DNA of 64,000 bases from Lagopus muta (lineage: Eukaryota > Chordata > Aves > Galliformes > Phasianidae), in assembly GCF_023343835.1 (NCBI RefSeq), contig NC_064447.1, positions 13,083,501-13,147,500 of the forward strand. Direction: 5' to 3'. Numbering within the stretch: the stretch's first letter is position 1; each line of letters begins with the position of its first letter. Below are positions 63,431 to 64,000 of the stretch, one piece after another. A program made the translations under genes and the position numbers. The notes under the pieces are model-generated. The model searched no databases, was not told where the DNA came from, and saw nothing but the letters and a program-made list of their open reading frames with translations.

Positions 63431-63605
63431 TCCTGCCGTGGTCCTGACTTACAGAGGATTTCAGACATTAACAAGAAAAGCCGATTACGAACAAGACAGA
63501 CTGACAGAGCAGCCGCTCTCCTCTCATCTGGTGCTTCAACCCAGCTACCAAGTTCTTGAGCTTCCCTGGGGGATTGATCTCTCTAAGTGGACACAAGCCT
63601 GTTAA
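63431..63605 (+). other. Candidate exon of an unidentified + strand transcript
   Basis: A pyrimidine-rich stretch ending TTTTGCCTACAG precedes a frame of 58 codons: AVVLTYRGFQTLTRKADYEQ, then DRLTEQPLSSHLVLQPSYQ and VLELPWGIDLSKWTQAC, then TAA. The amino-acid composition looks protein-like, but I do not recognise a family and found no convincing upstream exon. Chance is a real possibility. Confidence 0.2.
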
Positions 63606-64000
63606 CTGTCATTTTTGTTGAGCTTCAGCTGCCTAAGAGTAAAGACTTTTTGCTTTGTATTTTTCCATCTCTTTAAAACACAGATAGAGTTTTGCTTGTA
63701 GGACTGAGGCAAGGAGCAGCCCATTATGTATCCAACAGGACCACCTCTGACTATCTTCTATAGGAAAGCCAGCAGGCGCTCACATTTCCATTGGGTGATC
63801 CTAACAGATTCTGCCAATGGAACAGAAATGGAACACTGCTTTTCTCAGGTCTGCAGTGGATTTCTGCAGGCCAGGATGTTACTTCGTGTCTGAAGCACTG
63901 TGTTTATTTTGCCTGCACAAAGGACTTCTCCTATAAGGTAAAGCCCATGCAATAAGCAATCAGAACTCTAACCTCCACTGTGTAAATCACAGTTCACTCT

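Noticed and set aside
1-64000. CRISPR arrays, operons, tRNA/rRNA genes, phage or viral insertions
   Set aside because: The window is intron-rich vertebrate DNA. No spaced direct repeats, tRNA-like cloverleaf or viral protein motifs were recognised; a covariance-model scan would be needed to exclude small intronic RNAs.

Overview
The window is vertebrate nuclear DNA, almost certainly from a galliform bird such as chicken. Genes are split into short exons with GT-AG introns, promoters sit in CpG islands, and the only interspersed repeats I recognise are CR1 LINE fragments, the typical bird retroposon. The gene set SUN1-GET4-ADAP1 in this order and orientation is the conserved block of human 7p22.3, which I expect on chicken chromosome 14 (synteny from general knowledge, not tested here).

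Layout. 1-14171 is a long intron of ADAP1 (+ strand). Seven ADAP1 exons follow (14172-20924), encoding both PH domains and the C-terminus, then a 3'UTR of about 1.7 kb ending at an AATAAA near 22593. The ArfGAP zinc-finger exons lie off the left edge. After a convergent gap of about 2 kb, GET4 lies on the - strand as nine coding exons (32580 down to 24612) that rebuild a complete 327-residue protein. Directly upstream of it on the same strand is SUN1: twenty coding exons (54787 down to 34454) that join in frame to a complete 837-residue protein, with a 3'UTR running to about 32930, roughly 350 bp from the GET4 start codon. SUN1 has a probable non-coding first exon at a CpG island near 61.2 kb. 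A second CpG island at 59.0-59.45 kb may be an alternative promoter. The right end (61.7-64 kb) has no gene I can name.

The genes do not form one pathway. ADAP1 is a phosphoinositide-binding Arf6 GAP at the plasma membrane. GET4 is the cytosolic scaffold that hands tail-anchored proteins to the BAG6/GET machinery. SUN1 is the inner-nuclear-membrane half of the LINC complex. All 36 coding exons were translated by hand, and every junction keeps frame with GT-AG borders. No prokaryotic features, CRISPR arrays, tRNA/rRNA genes or viral genes were recognised. The most noteworthy signals are a run of four frame-neutral SUN1 exons including a 27-nt microexon, the tightly packed SUN1 poly(A)/GET4 promoter with two tandem CACGTG boxes, twin SUN1 CpG islands flanking a CR1, an inverted CR1 pair in the last ADAP1 intron, and an unidentified candidate exon at 63.4 kb.
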